Source: Neogale vison
Lineage: Eukaryota; Chordata; Mammalia; Carnivora; Mustelidae
DNA: 64,000 bases
Reading direction: 5' to 3'
Assembly (NCBI RefSeq): GCF_020171115.1
Contig: NC_058096.1
Span: 213,256,001 to 213,320,000, forward strand
A program made the translations under genes and the position numbers. Position 1 is the first letter of the stretch, and each line of letters begins with the position of its first letter. The notes under the pieces were generated by a model. It ran no database searches and was not told the DNA's origin. It was given only the letters and a program-made list of their open reading frames with translations. Shown in pieces: positions 12,001 through 27,000 of this stretch.

Positions 12001-15000
12001 ATTAATTAAATTTAAATTTTAAAAAAGAGATTGGATGAATAGGGAAAAAAAAAAAAAAAAGATTCTGGGAGGAGATGATTGACCTGGGACCCTGCCATGA
12101 CTCCTGTGTCAGGGTGACCTTATACTTTAAGTGCACACACCCCAGTGGGTATGGGAGGATAAAGGCACCACATACTCAGTCCCCCAGGGATGAGAAGGGG
12201 TCCAGCCCTGTCTCCTGCCTGTCTGTTCCTATGTAACTAAGAAAGTGGGTTCTAAATGACAGCCTGCTGTCTCCCGTGAGGATAGGTGTTCTGTCATTTG
12301 GCTGCAGCCACCGTTTCCCCATCCAACAGCCAGAGGATGGGATTTCTGAACCCAAATGCATGCGCTTGTTTTAGCAACATTCTTGTTAAACTTGACCTTT
12401 GAGGATTTTGTCCTCTATTCCTTAAAGGACCCCTAGGGTTTCCTGGGTACTTCTCTTGACACAGAAATTCCCCTTCTTAGAAACAGAATAGACTATCAAG
12501 GATCTGGAGACAGTGCCCAGTGCCCAGTGGGAGTATGGCACGTCAAGGACAAAGAGAGGGACCACCAGACACTACGGGCCTTCCAGGAAAAAAAGCTGAA
12601 CTTGAAGCTGATCAATTATCTAGACCAGAGGTTCTCAACCACCAGCAACTCTGTCCTCTCAGAACCCTTGGCAACATCTGGGTACATTTTTAATGCTCAC
12701 AACCTGGGGGGGAAGGGGGGCGGGGTCTAGTGATTTTGGGTCAAGAATGCTGCTGAATATCCTATAGTACACAGTGTGCCCCCGCCAAATGATCCAGCCC
12801 CAAATATCCTTAGCATCATGGCTGAGAAACACTGCATTGTACCCAACTCCTAACGGACAGGAAACACCGGGGATAGAGGAACATGTTAAGAGACACCCCA
12901 GCAACGTCCAGACTGGGAAAATATTATAGGACGCACAGCCCTTCAGTAAATATAAGGCAGAAAAAGAAAAAAGAGACAAAGGGCTCCTACAGATGAAGGG
13001 ATCCTCATGAGACACATCGACAGGTCAAAATGTGTGGGTCTCCTCTAAAACCAGATTTTTTCCAAATTATAGAAACGGGGGAAAGTCACATTTTGACCCA
13101 GTGAGACACAGGGGGTGGAGCCACTGCTCAGATTTCTGATGATACTGAGAGCTCACTGTCACATTTTGGCTGTGATGATGGGGCTGAGCTTATGGGGTAT
13201 TTGTTTGTTTGTTTTTTCCCTTTTGTTGTTGTGTCCACATATACATAACATAAAATTTACCATTGTGAGCACAGTTCGGTAGCATTAAGAACACTCACCC
13301 TGCCGTGCAGCCACTATCATCTGTCAGGACTCCTTTTATCTTGGAGAACTGAGATTCTATCCCCACGAACCACTGAGTCCCCACTCCACCCCAGCCCCAG
13401 GTGCCCACCAGGCTACCTCCTGTCTCTATGACCGTGACTGCTCTAAGTCCCTCATATAAGAGGGATCATACAGCGTTTGTCTCTGGGTGACTAGCTTATT
13501 TCCCTCAGCATAACGTCCTCGAAGTTTATCTATGTTGTGGAATGTGCCAGAATTTCTCCCTCTTGAAGGCTGAACAATATTCTGTCATATGAATACACCA
13601 CCTCTTGTTTATCCATTCCCAGGTTGGTAGCCCCTAGGTGGCTTATATACTTTAGCTATCGTAAATCATGCTGCTGGGAACAGGGATATACAAATATCCC
13701 TTCGAAATCTGAGAGGCAATGTGGGGGGTTTGGGGGATAGGGAAGGAAAAAATGAAACAAGATGGGACCGGTGTGGGGAGACAAACCATAAGAGACTCTT
13801 AGTCTCACAAAACAAACTGAGGATTTCTGGGGGGAGGGGAGTGGGGGAGGAGGGTGGGGTTATGGGCTTTGGGGAGGGTATGTGCTATGGTGAGTGCTGT
13901 GAAGTGTGTAAACCTGGCGATTCACAGACCTGTACCCCGGGGCTAAAAATACATTATATGTTAATAAAAAATTAAAAATTAAAAAAATATATCCCTTCAA
14001 GACCCTGCTTTCAATTTTCTTGTTTTAACAATAGTCCTTACCAGACACAAAAGGCCACACACTGTGTAAGTCCCACTTACAAGAGATGTCCAGAACAGGC
14101 TAATCCATGAAGACAGAAAGCAAATTAGTGGTTACCCAGTTTGGGGTGGGGGGGTGCTGCCAGTGACGGGACAGGGATGGGGAGTGACTGCTAACGGGTT
14201 TTCCCTCTGGCGTGATGGAAATGTTCTGGAACTAGACAGAGATGATGGCTACACAACATTGTGAATATAGCAAACACCACTGAACTGTTCGCTTTAAAAA
14301 TGGTTTCTTGGGGCACCTGGGTGGCTCAGTGGGTTAAAGCCTCTGCCCTCGGCTCTGGTCATGATCCCAGAGTCCTGGGATCGAGCCCCGCATTGGACTC
14401 TCTGCTGAGCTGGGAGCCTGCTTCCTCCTCTCTCTCTCTCTCTCTCTCTCTCTGCCTACCTCTCTGCCTGCTTGTGATCTCTATCTGTCAAATAAATAAA
14501 TAACAAATCTTTTTTAAAAAGTAAAAAAATAAAAATGGTTTCTTTTATACACATTTTGCCCCCAAAACAAAGTCGTTCTCATCTTTCGGAGGTTTTCCCG
14601 AAGCATTTCTGTGAAGGACACACACTTCTCTCTGGGGGCTGCTTCACAAGGATGCAGGAGGAGGGAGGTGGGTGGGGCTTGAGGGGGTGGGATGGGTGTC
14701 TGAAGGCCCCCTGGGGCCAGTGACAGGTGCTTGGGAATCACCTGTACCTTCTTCTGTCCATATTCATGTACACAGCCTTTGCCCACAACCCGAAAACAGA
14801 GCATTCCTAGGAAAACTTTCATAAGCTGGAACAGCATCAAACATATCTCCTGATACCTAAAAGTACGAATTACACTTCACTTTTATGAAAGATATACATC
14901 AGTACTAGAATGTGTGTTGTTTTTTTTCTTGTAAAAGAGAAAATCCTCTTTGGAGTTCTTTCGGTTAGCGAAATCAGGGACTGATATAAGTCTTTCCCCA

Positions 15001-18000
15001 CAGCGAAACCATAATCAGAACTTTCAGAGTGTGGACTATCTATATTCACGACTCTTGATCATCAAGTTAATAAAACATTCCGCATTTCAAGACTTGGTTT
15101 AACGATGTTCCTAGAGAGTTCCCCATGAGCAAAACGGAAAATCCTCAAAAGTGGAGCCGATCCCAGCCTCTGCCCCCAGGGGTCCCCAGGATGCCAGCCC
15201 AGAGCCCCCACCCTGCCTAGCTGTGCGATCTGGGCAGCCAGCCTGACCTCTCTGGTCCCCACCTGTCCAAGGCAAGGCGGGCACCTGCCAAAACTTGGCG
15301 GTCCCTGACCACACCCCCTTCTCTCCTCTCCTCAACCCTTCTTCCTGGAGGAAGTTGCTAGAACCTGTATATAAACCCCCATCAGGGCATTGAGATCCTC
15401 AGGCTGGTTTCCTCTCACCGTGAGGGGAAAAAAGAGGTTTGGGCAGGGCCTAGTTCCCCTTATCCTCCCCCTCTCCAGGACCGTGGATGTCCTCCACCTC
15501 TATCTCATGCTCACCCCGCCTGGAAGCCCCACACCTTGTGGCCCTAACCAGCCCAGAGCGGGGTCTGGACACACTGGTCTCATTTCCTGATTTCCTGGGG
15601 CCACCAGCAGGGAAGACTCCTGGGGCACAGAGCGGACTCCTTAGAGAAGTCGGCAGCCTGGGCCCCACCCCGTCTGTAGTATAGGCCTCAGTTTCCCGGC
15701 CTGCAAAATGGTCTTGGTGGTGCCTCTGCCCACTCTCACGCAGTCATGCGGATCCACTGAGCTTACGGGGGAGGGGGGGTAGGTTTAGCCTGGGGCGGGC
15801 CACCCTCCTGTCCCTCTCCAGAGCAGTCATGGTGGGGCGGGGTGGGGGTGGTGCTTGGAAGGCGGGTGGGGGTGTGGCTGCACCGCGGAGGCGGCCTGGC
15901 AGGTGGAAGGTGGGGCCACGCGGGAGGGGCGGGGCCTGACCGTGCAGTTGTACTTGACGCAGTCATCCCAGAAGCGGCTGGCGGAGAACTTCTTGCGGAG
16001 GACCACCGTCAGCCCGTAGATGAGACACTGACCCACGCCCATGATGTTCCCTGCAGAGGGCGGGCTCGGTGAGGAGTCCCCAGTCCCTGCCCCCCACCCC
16101 GCCCCCACCCACCCGCAGTACCTGCGGTGTGGTACAGGGGCAGGCAGTCATAGAGCACGTCTGCCACCTGCATGCTGTAGGCGTGGTGGCCGAAGGCTGC
16201 GATGCGGTAGTACCTGCAGGGGCGGGGAGTGCAGGGGCTGCGAATTACATCCTCCCGGGCAGGGGAGTGGGGGGAACGTGCAGAGAGGGGCGCAGGGGGG
16301 GGGAGGGGACAGAACACCGCAGGGACCCAGGCAGAGCCAGCCCAGCTCACAGGGGTGCTGGAGAGGAACATGCTGCCAATAATGTCAGTGGTGCTAGGGG
16401 CCATTAGAAATAGGAGAGCAGATAAACGGAGAGAGGGGCTGAAGGTGACACAGCCAGAGAGGCTGGGGGATCCTGTGTGGGGAGGTGACGCATGAGCTGA
16501 GACCTGGTGAGATGGAGCCATGGTGGGGACCGGGGAGGGCCGGGGAAGAGCTGCCAGGTGGAGGACATAGCATGTGCAAAGGCCCTGAGGCCAGAAGGAC
16601 ACTAGTGGATCTGAGGAAGTGTAAGGAGCTGAAAGGCTAGGAGTGAGGGGTGGAGAGAAGGAAGAGGACAGCAGAGAGAATTGGCAGGCATTGCACAATG
16701 CGACCATGGATTTTACTCTGAGGGCCAAGGCAGGTACAGGGAAGTCTGGCACAGGGGGGTCTGGTTTAGGATTTTAAACCCTTCTGCAGCCACTGAGGGG
16801 AGCAGGGCCATTAGGGGTAGGAGGAGGAGCAAGAGACCAAGGAGGGACACAGAGCACCACTATCCTGAGATGGGCTGTGGGTTTTACTGGGTTGAGACAG
16901 AAATGTTCCCAAGATCCCAACAAGATTGAGGGAAAGGGTCAGCCATAGAGGCAACCTGGAGTCACTCTCCAAACCTGGGATAAGGCCCATGGGCCCCTTA
17001 CCTGCTGTGCACTACAATGGCAGCCTTGGGCAGCCCTGTGGTCCCCGAGGTGTAGATATAGAAGAGTCGATCTGCAGGAGATGCGTGTGTTGGAGACCGA
17101 AGACTGGGTGGGTGGGACAAGAGGACAGGGTAGGTAGGCACTGGCTGAAGAAGGGTGTCCCACCCTGGCCTCACCATCCATGCCCTTGTCAGGGGGCTGT
17201 GCCAGGGGGGCTGTGGAGGCCTCCTTCAGCAACGGGTCCAGGAGCTGAGTGTCTGGCAAGATGCCCTCAGGCCCCAGTTCTCCGGAGCAGAACTTGACCA
17301 GGCTCTTCCCCAGCTGTCCGCTCACCTCGGCCACTGCTGCAGTCCAAAACAGATGTCACGGTCAAGGATGGCCAGGGCCCCTCCCAAGGCCTGGGATGCA
17401 CCACACCATCTCCCGGTCCTAGAAACCCGGGAGTCCCGACCCAAGGTGATGCGTGCACCCAACCTCACCTGCCGCCAGCTCCCCTCCGAAGATGAGGGCC
17501 TTGGCCCCCGAAGTGCCCAGGCAGAAGGCCAGGGGCTCGCGCCGTAGGTTAACGTTGAGCAGAGCGGCTTCCACGCCCACCTTGGCCAGGCCCAGCCAGA
17601 GCCCCACGAACTCTGGCCGGCCCTCCAAGAAGATGGCCACCACGTCACCTGGTGCAAAGCCCAGCTGGCAGAAGAGGTTGGCCACAGCATTGGAGTAGGC
17701 ATCCAGCTGCGCGAAGGTCCAGCACACATCACTGCCTGCATCCACCAGTGCCAGGCGATCCGGCTGCCGCCGCGCCACCACCTGGAAGATCCGCGGGATG
17801 GTGTGGCGGGCGCGCTGGTGCCTCCGCAGCTCCAGACGGACACGGATCAGCACGAAGAGGCCACTGGGAGGAGGGCGGATGGAGGGGATGAGGTCACTGG
17901 GTGCCCTGCCTGGCCTCCAGACCTCTCCAAGCCTCAGCATCTCCATCTGGAGAAAGCAGGGGGGAAAGTCCTGCACCCCCAAGGAAGGCAAAGGTTCAAT

Positions 18001-21000
18001 AAGGACCTTTTGGTCACTGGGTCTCTTGGGGGTACTAAGGGCATAGAAAGGGCAATTTGCCAGCCAGCCCAGAAGTACACAGATGGTCAAAGCTGGCCAT
18101 GCCATGCCATGCCATGCCATGCCATGAAAATCAGAGTGACTCTGTCCTTCTCCACCCCAGCTAGTTCAGTGACTCTGAGGGAGCCAGGGTCCAGTCCTGT
18201 CCTTCTTTTTCTCTCCTGGAACATCCAGAGCCTCCCATGGACCCCACCACCACCTTTAGCCTGGATTCCTCATGCTGCATCCACCCCAACCTGGTGTCCT
18301 TATCACCTCCTCCAGGAAGACTTCCAGGGCTCAGCCCCTGCACTGTGCCCACTGCTCCTCCATCAAGCATAGAGTCCCCCAAATGGGGCCAAACTGGGGC
18401 AGGCACTGGCTGGGCTCAGAAAACTCTCTCCTGCCCACCTTGGAAGCTCTCCCTATCCCCTATTCTCCATCAAAGCCTCTGTGCAAAGCCATTCGATAAT
18501 GGGTGCTCCCCCCACCCCTAGATCGTGAGCACCCAAGGGGAAGTCACATCTGGTTTGGCTGAGGAGCCTGGCACGTACTAGGTACCCAATAAACAGGCCG
18601 GACTGTACTCATGTGCCCAAACCTGGACCTCAGTGTGCCCTCCATCCCTGGAGGTAGCAGCCAGCATAGAGTCAGATTTTTCTCATCTCCCAAATGATGA
18701 GCATCTCCTGTGTGCCAGGCTCCCAATGGGCAAGACCCAGTGGTGACCCGGACATAACCCTTCTCCCCCTCCAACTTTCTCCTGCTCCACCTCCCTTTCC
18801 ATCTTGCTTCCCCTGCCAGCTCCCCCTTGCTCACTCACTCCAGCCACGGGGCCTCCTTGTTCCTTGAGCACATCCGGCACACTCCTACCTCAGGGCCTTT
18901 GCACAGGTCATGCCCCCTGCCTAGACCACTCTTCCACCAACATCTACATTGCTCCTACCCCACTTGCATCAGATCTTAGCTTAAATGCCACCCTCTTCAG
19001 GTGGCCATTCCCGGACACCCATCTGTTACGGTACCATCACCAACCCCCTCTGATCCCTGCTTTGTTTATTTTTCAACACAGCACTTACACTGTCAGATGC
19101 CCTGTGCAGTTTCCTGACCTACCATCTTGCTGCTGGGCTATCTATCTCTCCCTGCTCTGGATGACAGGCACTTGTGTCTATTTTTGTTCTAGGCCCTGGA
19201 GAGACAGCCGTGGAGACAGACCAAGGCCCCACTCTCCTGGAGCGCAGTGAGCCTGCCACAAATAATCCCACAGGACACTCTTAGAGGGAGAGAGAGAGAG
19301 GCATCTGGAGCTCTCATGCCAGACCTGAAGCCCGCAGCCCAAAAAAAGCAGCCACCTCTTTACGGCTGGCCAGATCTTTGGTGAGAGGAGGAGCAAGGTC
19401 CCAGGCCAAGACCTCTGTGAAGAGAGGCAGGACAGGCAGGGGGACAGCTGTAAGGACCAAAACCAAAGGTTTGGTGGGGGGGTTACCACCCACCAGTCCC
19501 CTTTGGGTGCCTGCCCCGTTACTCCCAGGGTGACTGATGGCCTCTAACCACAGAGCTCTGCTCATCCAAGCCCCTGTTTGCAGTGACCAGGGGAAGTGAC
19601 GCCTGCCTCCCACCAGGAGCCTGGCACATAGTAGGTGCTTAGCAAAGAGAGGCTGAATGACTCCCTTCAAGACCCTGAATCTGGAGCCCAGGAGCCCGTC
19701 CCTCCCTGGCGACCAGTGCAGAAACACGGATTCCTTCATGCCCACACAGCAAGCACCTGCTTTGCACAGGTGAAGCTGATCACGTGGGAGACGCAGATCG
19801 GTGGGTGCGGTGGGGGGGGCGGCCCACAGTGAGCGCTGGGGGGCTGAGATACTGGTGGCAAAGGGGCGGGAGGAGTCTTGTGGGGAGATGGGGATGCTCT
19901 GTATCTTGATGGTGGTAGTTACCTAGATCGAAAACCCCAAACGTACACTTAGCACGGGTATATTTCATTTTATGTAAGTGATACCTCAAAAACAACCCAT
20001 GGGAACAGAGCCAATTGGCAGTTGCCAGGGGCTGCGGGGAGGGGAAAGGACTGCTAATGGGAATGGGGTTTCCTTTTAGGGTGATGGAAATGTTCTGGAA
20101 CCAGATGGAGGTGGTGGTTACGTAACTGTGAATGTGCTCGATGTCACTAAGGTAAATTTTATACACACTTCACTACAATAAAAATGAACAGGACAACTCG
20201 GGAAGAATATCTTGTAGCAAGGTTAAAAAGGGGGAGTCTTTGCCTCCCAGAGACAGACTCTAGAAAACTAACAGGTGAAAGGATGTGCCCGTGGGACTCC
20301 GAGAGCAGAGGGAGAGTCAGTGAAGGTCATGGATGTTGGGGGATGGGCACATGGGCTCAAAACATTATTCTCTCCACTTCCATAGGCAGGAAATCTTCCA
20401 TAATAAAATCTTTTATTTATTTTTATTTTTTAAGGGGGGGGCAAGGGGCACAGGGAGACAGAGAAAAGGGAATTTTAAGCAGGCTCCATGCTGAGACATG
20501 GGACTTGATCTCACGACCCCGAGATCGTGACCTGAGCTGAAAACAGGAGACGGATGCCTAACCAGCAGCGCCATCCAGGCACCCTCTCCCCACAAAAATG
20601 TTTTAACCCTCCAAACAGCCTGTGAAGCCCCGCCTGCCCCAGCCTCCATCTATCTGTCCACTTCATCCTGCCATCTATTCCTCCAGCTTCCTCTCACCTC
20701 CTTCCCTGATTTTCAGCCTGGCAAAGGTTCCTGCCCCTGGGCCTTTGCCCATGCAGTTGGCACTGCTGGAATATTCTGCCCCAGACATCTCATCAGGCTT
20801 CCTTCACATCCTTTACCTCTCAGCTCCAGCTCCTGCCTGGAGAGGTCTTCCTTGCCCTGCCCAGCTTGGATCACTATGGCTGTTTGACAACCTGCCTGCA
20901 AATCCTTGGCAGTCTTCACTTCAAAAGGCAGGTCCTATTTCCCTGCCCCTCGGGAAGGGGCAGACTCAGGGACTCACTTCTAATGAAGAAAACATAGCAA

Positions 21001-24000
21001 CAGTGATGCTGTGTGACTTCTGAGATGGGGGCACAGAGACAGCACCCCCTTCCTCTAGGCACACCGATCTTCTCACACTCTCTGGGGACAGTGGCCCTCA
21101 AAACCCAGCACCAAGTTGCAAAGAAGCCCAGACCATGTGGAGAGCCCATATACAGGTGTTCTAACAACACGTCTGAGTGAACAAAACTTCGGGTGATTCT
21201 GGTCCCAGATTCTGAGTCGGCCAGCGGAAGCCCCAGACTTGGCAGAGCAGACAACATGGTGACATCTGACTTCCTGACCCAGAGAAACCACAGGAAATAA
21301 TACTGGGCCTTGTGTTAAGCCTCTAGGTTCTGAGGTAATTTGTTACGCAGCCATGGAACTGATGGGTAACTGCTACGCTCCCAGCCCGTTTTATTCCTTC
21401 GGAGCAATCATCACAATCGGAAATGACCAGCTTCCTTTATGGGTTTCCTGGCATTTTATGTTGATGTCTATGAGAGTAAGCACCCTGTCTATTGTGTCCG
21501 GGAATACAGTACTGGCACGAAACACAGGCCGATGCTGGTATCCTACCACGCTACGCAAACACAGCCCCGCCCCCCCCCATCTGCATGCAACTGTGGCTAT
21601 TGAAGAGTGTCCCCAATAATTCATGTCCACCGGAAACCTCAGACGTGACCTCATCCTGAAGTAGGATCTTTATAGATGTAACTGAGGTGCATATGAGACG
21701 AGGTCATCCCGATTCCCCAGGCGGGACCTAAGTCCACTGACAGGTGTCTTTTGAAGGAGAACCCAGAAACACAGGGGACGAGCCTCAAGACACCTGGAGC
21801 CCTCGGAAGCTGGAAGAAGCAAAAGAGGATTCCCTCGAGAGCTTTCCAAGGGAGCACACCTGCCGACACCTCGATGGCTGGCTTCTGGTCGCCAGAACTT
21901 AGAAGAAGACAAATTCCTGTGGTTTTAAGCCACACGTTTGTGGTCAGTTACAGCAGTCCTGGGACACGACAAATGAGCACAATAAGATCCCCCACCTCCC
22001 AGGTCATGCTGGGGAGAAAAGAGGCCAGAGGTAGACCGCTGAAGATGGGGCCTGGCACATCCTATATGCCCAACCAACTCTGTTGCTATCCTTTCCCCCC
22101 GGGAAGGAAACATGGTGAATAAGAAATCAGAATGGAATTAGCACTTTATCTGCCCAGCAACTTCATTGGTATTCACCCTGCAAGGAAAAGAGAGGAACAA
22201 GCAAGTTATAAGAGCAGGGGTCAGCCCGCAAAGCCCCCAGGGGTAAGGCAGAGAGGCAGAGGAGGCGGCGGAGCTGGTTTCTCAAGCACCTGTCCAGGAG
22301 CTCTGAGCGCCAACACAACCCAGGAGAAAAAAGTGCCCTAGAGTTCACGATCTTAGTTCAAAGCCTCCTTGACTGCCTACAAGCTGTGGGGGCCTGGGCA
22401 GACCCTGCCCTCCCTATAGGCCTCAGTTTCCTTACTTGGAATGTCCAAAGACTGGACCAAACGACCTCCAAGGTATTCTCCAGCTCACCAAAGTGTAGGT
22501 CCTGCCATTGCCCTATTTACAAACAGGAAGTGGGGCCCAGAGCAGCCACCCAAACAATGCAATTCTCAGCCTAATATCTGTCAAGCATGTTAAGTGCCCA
22601 GCCAAGAAGAAGGGTTGAAGAAGAGGGATCCGTTGTTCCTCTGCCCAGCGGGATCCTGCCTCTGCGCTTTGCACCTGCTCTTCCCTCTTCCTTTCCCCAG
22701 ATCTTTGCAAGGTTGCTTCCTCTCATCTGCCTACTTGCGCCTGAGGCCCTGCCCTGATCACCTTGGCTGGAGTCACCACCAGTGATCCCTGCCCCACCCC
22801 CAACATGTTCAAGCCTTCTTGTCAATTTCGGATGTTTTATTATGTCCTCGTTGCCTTTTTGATTATTCTTCTCTCACTAGACTGTGGGCTCCACTGGACA
22901 CATTCAGAGCGTGTCACACTGAACATGCTGTCCCATAAGCCCAGATGGGGTGTGGCACCTAGGAGGTTCTCAGGGATGGAGAGAACAAATGACTTTCTCC
23001 AGTGCAGACCAGCCAGAATCTGACCTTCTTGGCAGCCCAGCCCGGGCCCCACCATGACTCCATGGGACCAGCACTGTAGTCAGTCTTCCTGGTCTCCTGG
23101 CTCTGGTCTGGGCCAGGCCCCATTCCCTGCACAGCAGGGTGAATGGTGGCCCCCAAAAGACATATCCAAGTCCTGGCCTCCAGAGCTTGTGAAAGAAACC
23201 ATATGTGGGAAAAGGATCTTTGTAGATCTTAGTTAGTTGAGGATCTTAAAGAGATCGTCTTGGACTAAGGTAAACCCCAAAGCTAATGACAAATGTCCTT
23301 ATAAGAGACAGAAGAGGAGACACAGACACGGAGAAGAAGGCCACGTGAGAATGGAGGCAGAGATAACGGTCAACCTCCCTTCAAACCAAGGGACTGCCAT
23401 GGAGCACAAGCCGCCACCGGAAGCCAGGAGACAGGCATGAGAGAGTCTCCCTCAGAGCCTCCTGAAAGATCCAGCCCTGCCCACAGCCTGACTTCAGACT
23501 TCCGGCCTCTATAGCTATAGCAGAATTAAATTCGGATGTCTTAGGTCACCCAGTTTGTGTCACGGGAAGTGAGCACCGGCATACCTCAGAAATATTGTGG
23601 GTTTGGTTCCAGACCACCACAATACAGCAAACAGCACCACAAAGCAAATCAAATGAATTTGTTTCCTACGGCATATAAAAGTTATGTTTACGCTATACTC
23701 TAGTTTATTAAGTGTGCAATAGATAGCATTATGTCTAAAAGACCAATGTATGTATCTTAATCAAAAAAATACATATTTAAGGGAGGCAGGGTGATGGACA
23801 TTGGGGAGGGTATGTGCTTTTGGGTAAATTGGAAGGGGAGATGAACCATGAGAGACTATGGACTCTGAAAAACAATCTGAGGGGTTTGAAGTGACGGGGG
23901 GGTGGGAGGTTGGGGTACCAGGTGGTGGGTATTATAGAGGGCACAGCTTGCATGGAGCACTGGGTGTGGTGAAAAAATAATGAATACTGTTTTTCTGAAA

Positions 24001-27000
24001 ATAAATAAATTGGAAAAAAAATACATATTTAGAGACCACTGAGTAGCTCAGTCAGCTAAGCACCTGCCTTCAGCTCACATTGTGAACCCAAGGTTCTGGG
24101 ATCGAGTCCCACACTGGGCTCCCTGCTCCTCAGGGAGGCTGCTTCTCCCTCTGCCGCTCTTTCTTGCTCTCTCTCTCTCTCTCTCTCATGAATAAACAAA
24201 TAAAATCTTTTATTTTTTTTTTTTAGAGATATTATTTATTTGACAGGGGACAGAAGAGGGACAGAGGGAGAAGGAGAAGCAGGCTCCCCGCTGAGCAGGG
24301 AGTCCGACATGGGACTCGATCCCAGGACCCCAGGACCACAACCAGAGCCCAAGGCAGTTACTTAACGAACTGAGCCCCTTCAGCTCAGGTCATGATCTCA
24401 GGGTTCTGGGATCAAGCCCTGAATCGGGCTCTCTGCTCAGCAGGGAGCCTGCTTCCTCCTCTCTCTCTGCCTGCCTCTCTGCCTACTTGTGTTCTCTGTC
24501 AAATAAATAAATAAAATCTTTAAAAAAAAAATACTTTATTTAGCTCCTTTCTTCAGCTAAAACATGCTGACCATCATCTGAGGCTTCAGCGAGTCATAAT
24601 CACTGATCAAAGATCACCGTAACCGGGGGGGTGGGAGGTTGGGGTACCAGGTGGTGGGTATTATAGAGGGCACAGCTTGCATGGAGCACTGGATGTGGTG
24701 AAAAAATAATGAATACTGTTTTTCTGAAAATAAATAAATTGGGAAAAAAAAAAAGATCACCGTAACCAATATAATGATAATGAAACAGGAGTTTGAAATA
24801 TTGCAACAATTATCAAAATGTGAAAATGTGACAGAGACACAACATGAGCAAACGCTCACGTGAGAAGAAAATGGTGCCAAGAGATGCGCGCAACATAGGA
24901 TTGCCACAAACCTTTAATTTATAAATAAAAATAAAAAAACCAAAACAAAGCAAAAAAACCCACAATATCTGCAAAGCACCATAAACCGAGATATGCCTAT
25001 ACACCATGCTTCATCTTCAATCCTTGTCTTGCTTACTGTTCTCACCCCAGCACCTAAAACAGGGGAGCCCATGTTTCCATTCCTACTGTCCAGCAACAAG
25101 TCCACTTTCGTCTTGGTTGCCCCAAACCCTCCCTGCTGCGCCACCCTCCTCCTCCTCGGTGCATGCCAGTCTAACAATGCTGCTCTCCTGCTCAGAACCC
25201 TTCCCTGGGCACACGACGCTCCTCTGCTCAGCATTCAAAGCCCTAGAAATCGGGCTCCGCTCGGTGACCTCTTTGGCTTCTTGAACTCCCAGCGCATACA
25301 CCTCCCTGCAACACATAAGCAACTTTCACACAATCTCTTCAACATGAAACACAGCAGTCCCATGTTCCCTTTCTTCTACCCAGAGAAGCTGTCACAGGCA
25401 TGTAATGGCTGGAACCACAGCAGCCAATATGAGACCATGAGGGTACCCAGCTGGAGACAAGAAACCTTTACAGCAAGGATGGCAGAGCATAAAGACAGAA
25501 GGAACCCGAGTCAATGACAACATACGGCACAATGAACTGACCGGCCCAAAGCCATCTCAGGTCAGAACTCCATGTTATAATCAGCTGTAAATGTTCCTAA
25601 CTGCCAATGCCACTCCAAATTGGGATTCATGCTCCTTACACTCACAGGTGACTAAGGTAGGTGTGATCACTGCCTACATGGGGTTTACGATTTAGGGAGG
25701 AGAGGGAGTTAATAACCAAGGAAATAGCAAAGAAAAACAATGGTAGTCTTTTTTTTTTTTTTTTAAGATTTTATTTATTTATATATTTGTTTGACAGAGA
25801 GAGATTACAAGTAGGCAGAGAGGCAGGCAGAGATAGAGGGGGAAGCAGGCTCCCAGGAACCTGAAACCATGACCTGAGCGGAAGGCAGAGGCTTAACTCA
25901 CTGAGCCACCCAGGCACCCCAGCAATGGTAGTCTTATAATAAGTTTCCTAAAAAGGAAACAAACAGACTGATGTGATAGAGCATAACCAAGGAAGACATT
26001 ATCCATGGGAATGGGGGAGGCCACGTTGAGGAAGCAACATCTGCACTGCATTTTAGAGGATAGGAAGGAGGCAGCAGTCGATAAAGCTCAGGGGGAAAGC
26101 ATTCCAGGCAGACAGTACCCTGAGTGCAGAGGCCTGGAGGCAGGAAGGACACTGGCACATTTCAAAGACAGCCAAGGTCAGTGGGATAGAGAGAACAGAG
26201 AGTGGGAAGAGACTGCACAGGGATGGGACTCTCTCCACAGCTCTGGATCAGTCCACTAATTAGAAGATCGGTCTCGGCCTGTTAAAGTCACATGGGGGAA
26301 ATGATAGCATTATTCATTTGTAGCTTTCAGTAAGTAGAGGATGGAAAGAACCCAATGTCCTGCAGTAGGGGAGGGGTCCAATGAGCAATGGTCGGTCCTT
26401 ACAATGGAAGGCTGTACAGCCATTATGAGAATGGGGCCCCAACACAGGTGGATGAGGAAGGAGCCACAAGTGAGAAAAGGCATGGGTGATTTCATGCAAA
26501 GCTGGCAGATCAAATACCCAGACACTGACTGATCACTGTGCTTCCCTGCCACCCCGCCCCCACCAAAATAGCCAGTAAAGGGATTTTTGTTTTTTAAAGT
26601 GTGAACACAAAGACTAGGAAAATGGGAATGGAGACCAAATCTCCCCACTTCTGGAAGCTGGGGAGCAGTGATGACAGATGGGGGTCCCTGGAAGTGGGAG
26701 AAAGCTGAATCCCAGGCTCCAGTGTAGAATGGGTAGAAATGTGTCTAGGAAGCAACCTTCTATATAAAATCAGGAAGTCACAGGGATGTAACGTACAACA
26801 TAGTGACCATAGTTCGTAATATAGATCTTCCTCCGGGTGCCTGAGTGGCTCAGTCAGTTAAGTGTCTGCCTTTGGCTCAGGTCATGATCCCAGGGTCCTG
26901 GGATCGAGCCCCATGTTAGGCTCCAGGTTTAGTGCAGAGTTGGCCTCTCCCTCTGCTTGAGATCCCTGCTTGTGATCTCTCTCTCTCAAATAAATAAATA

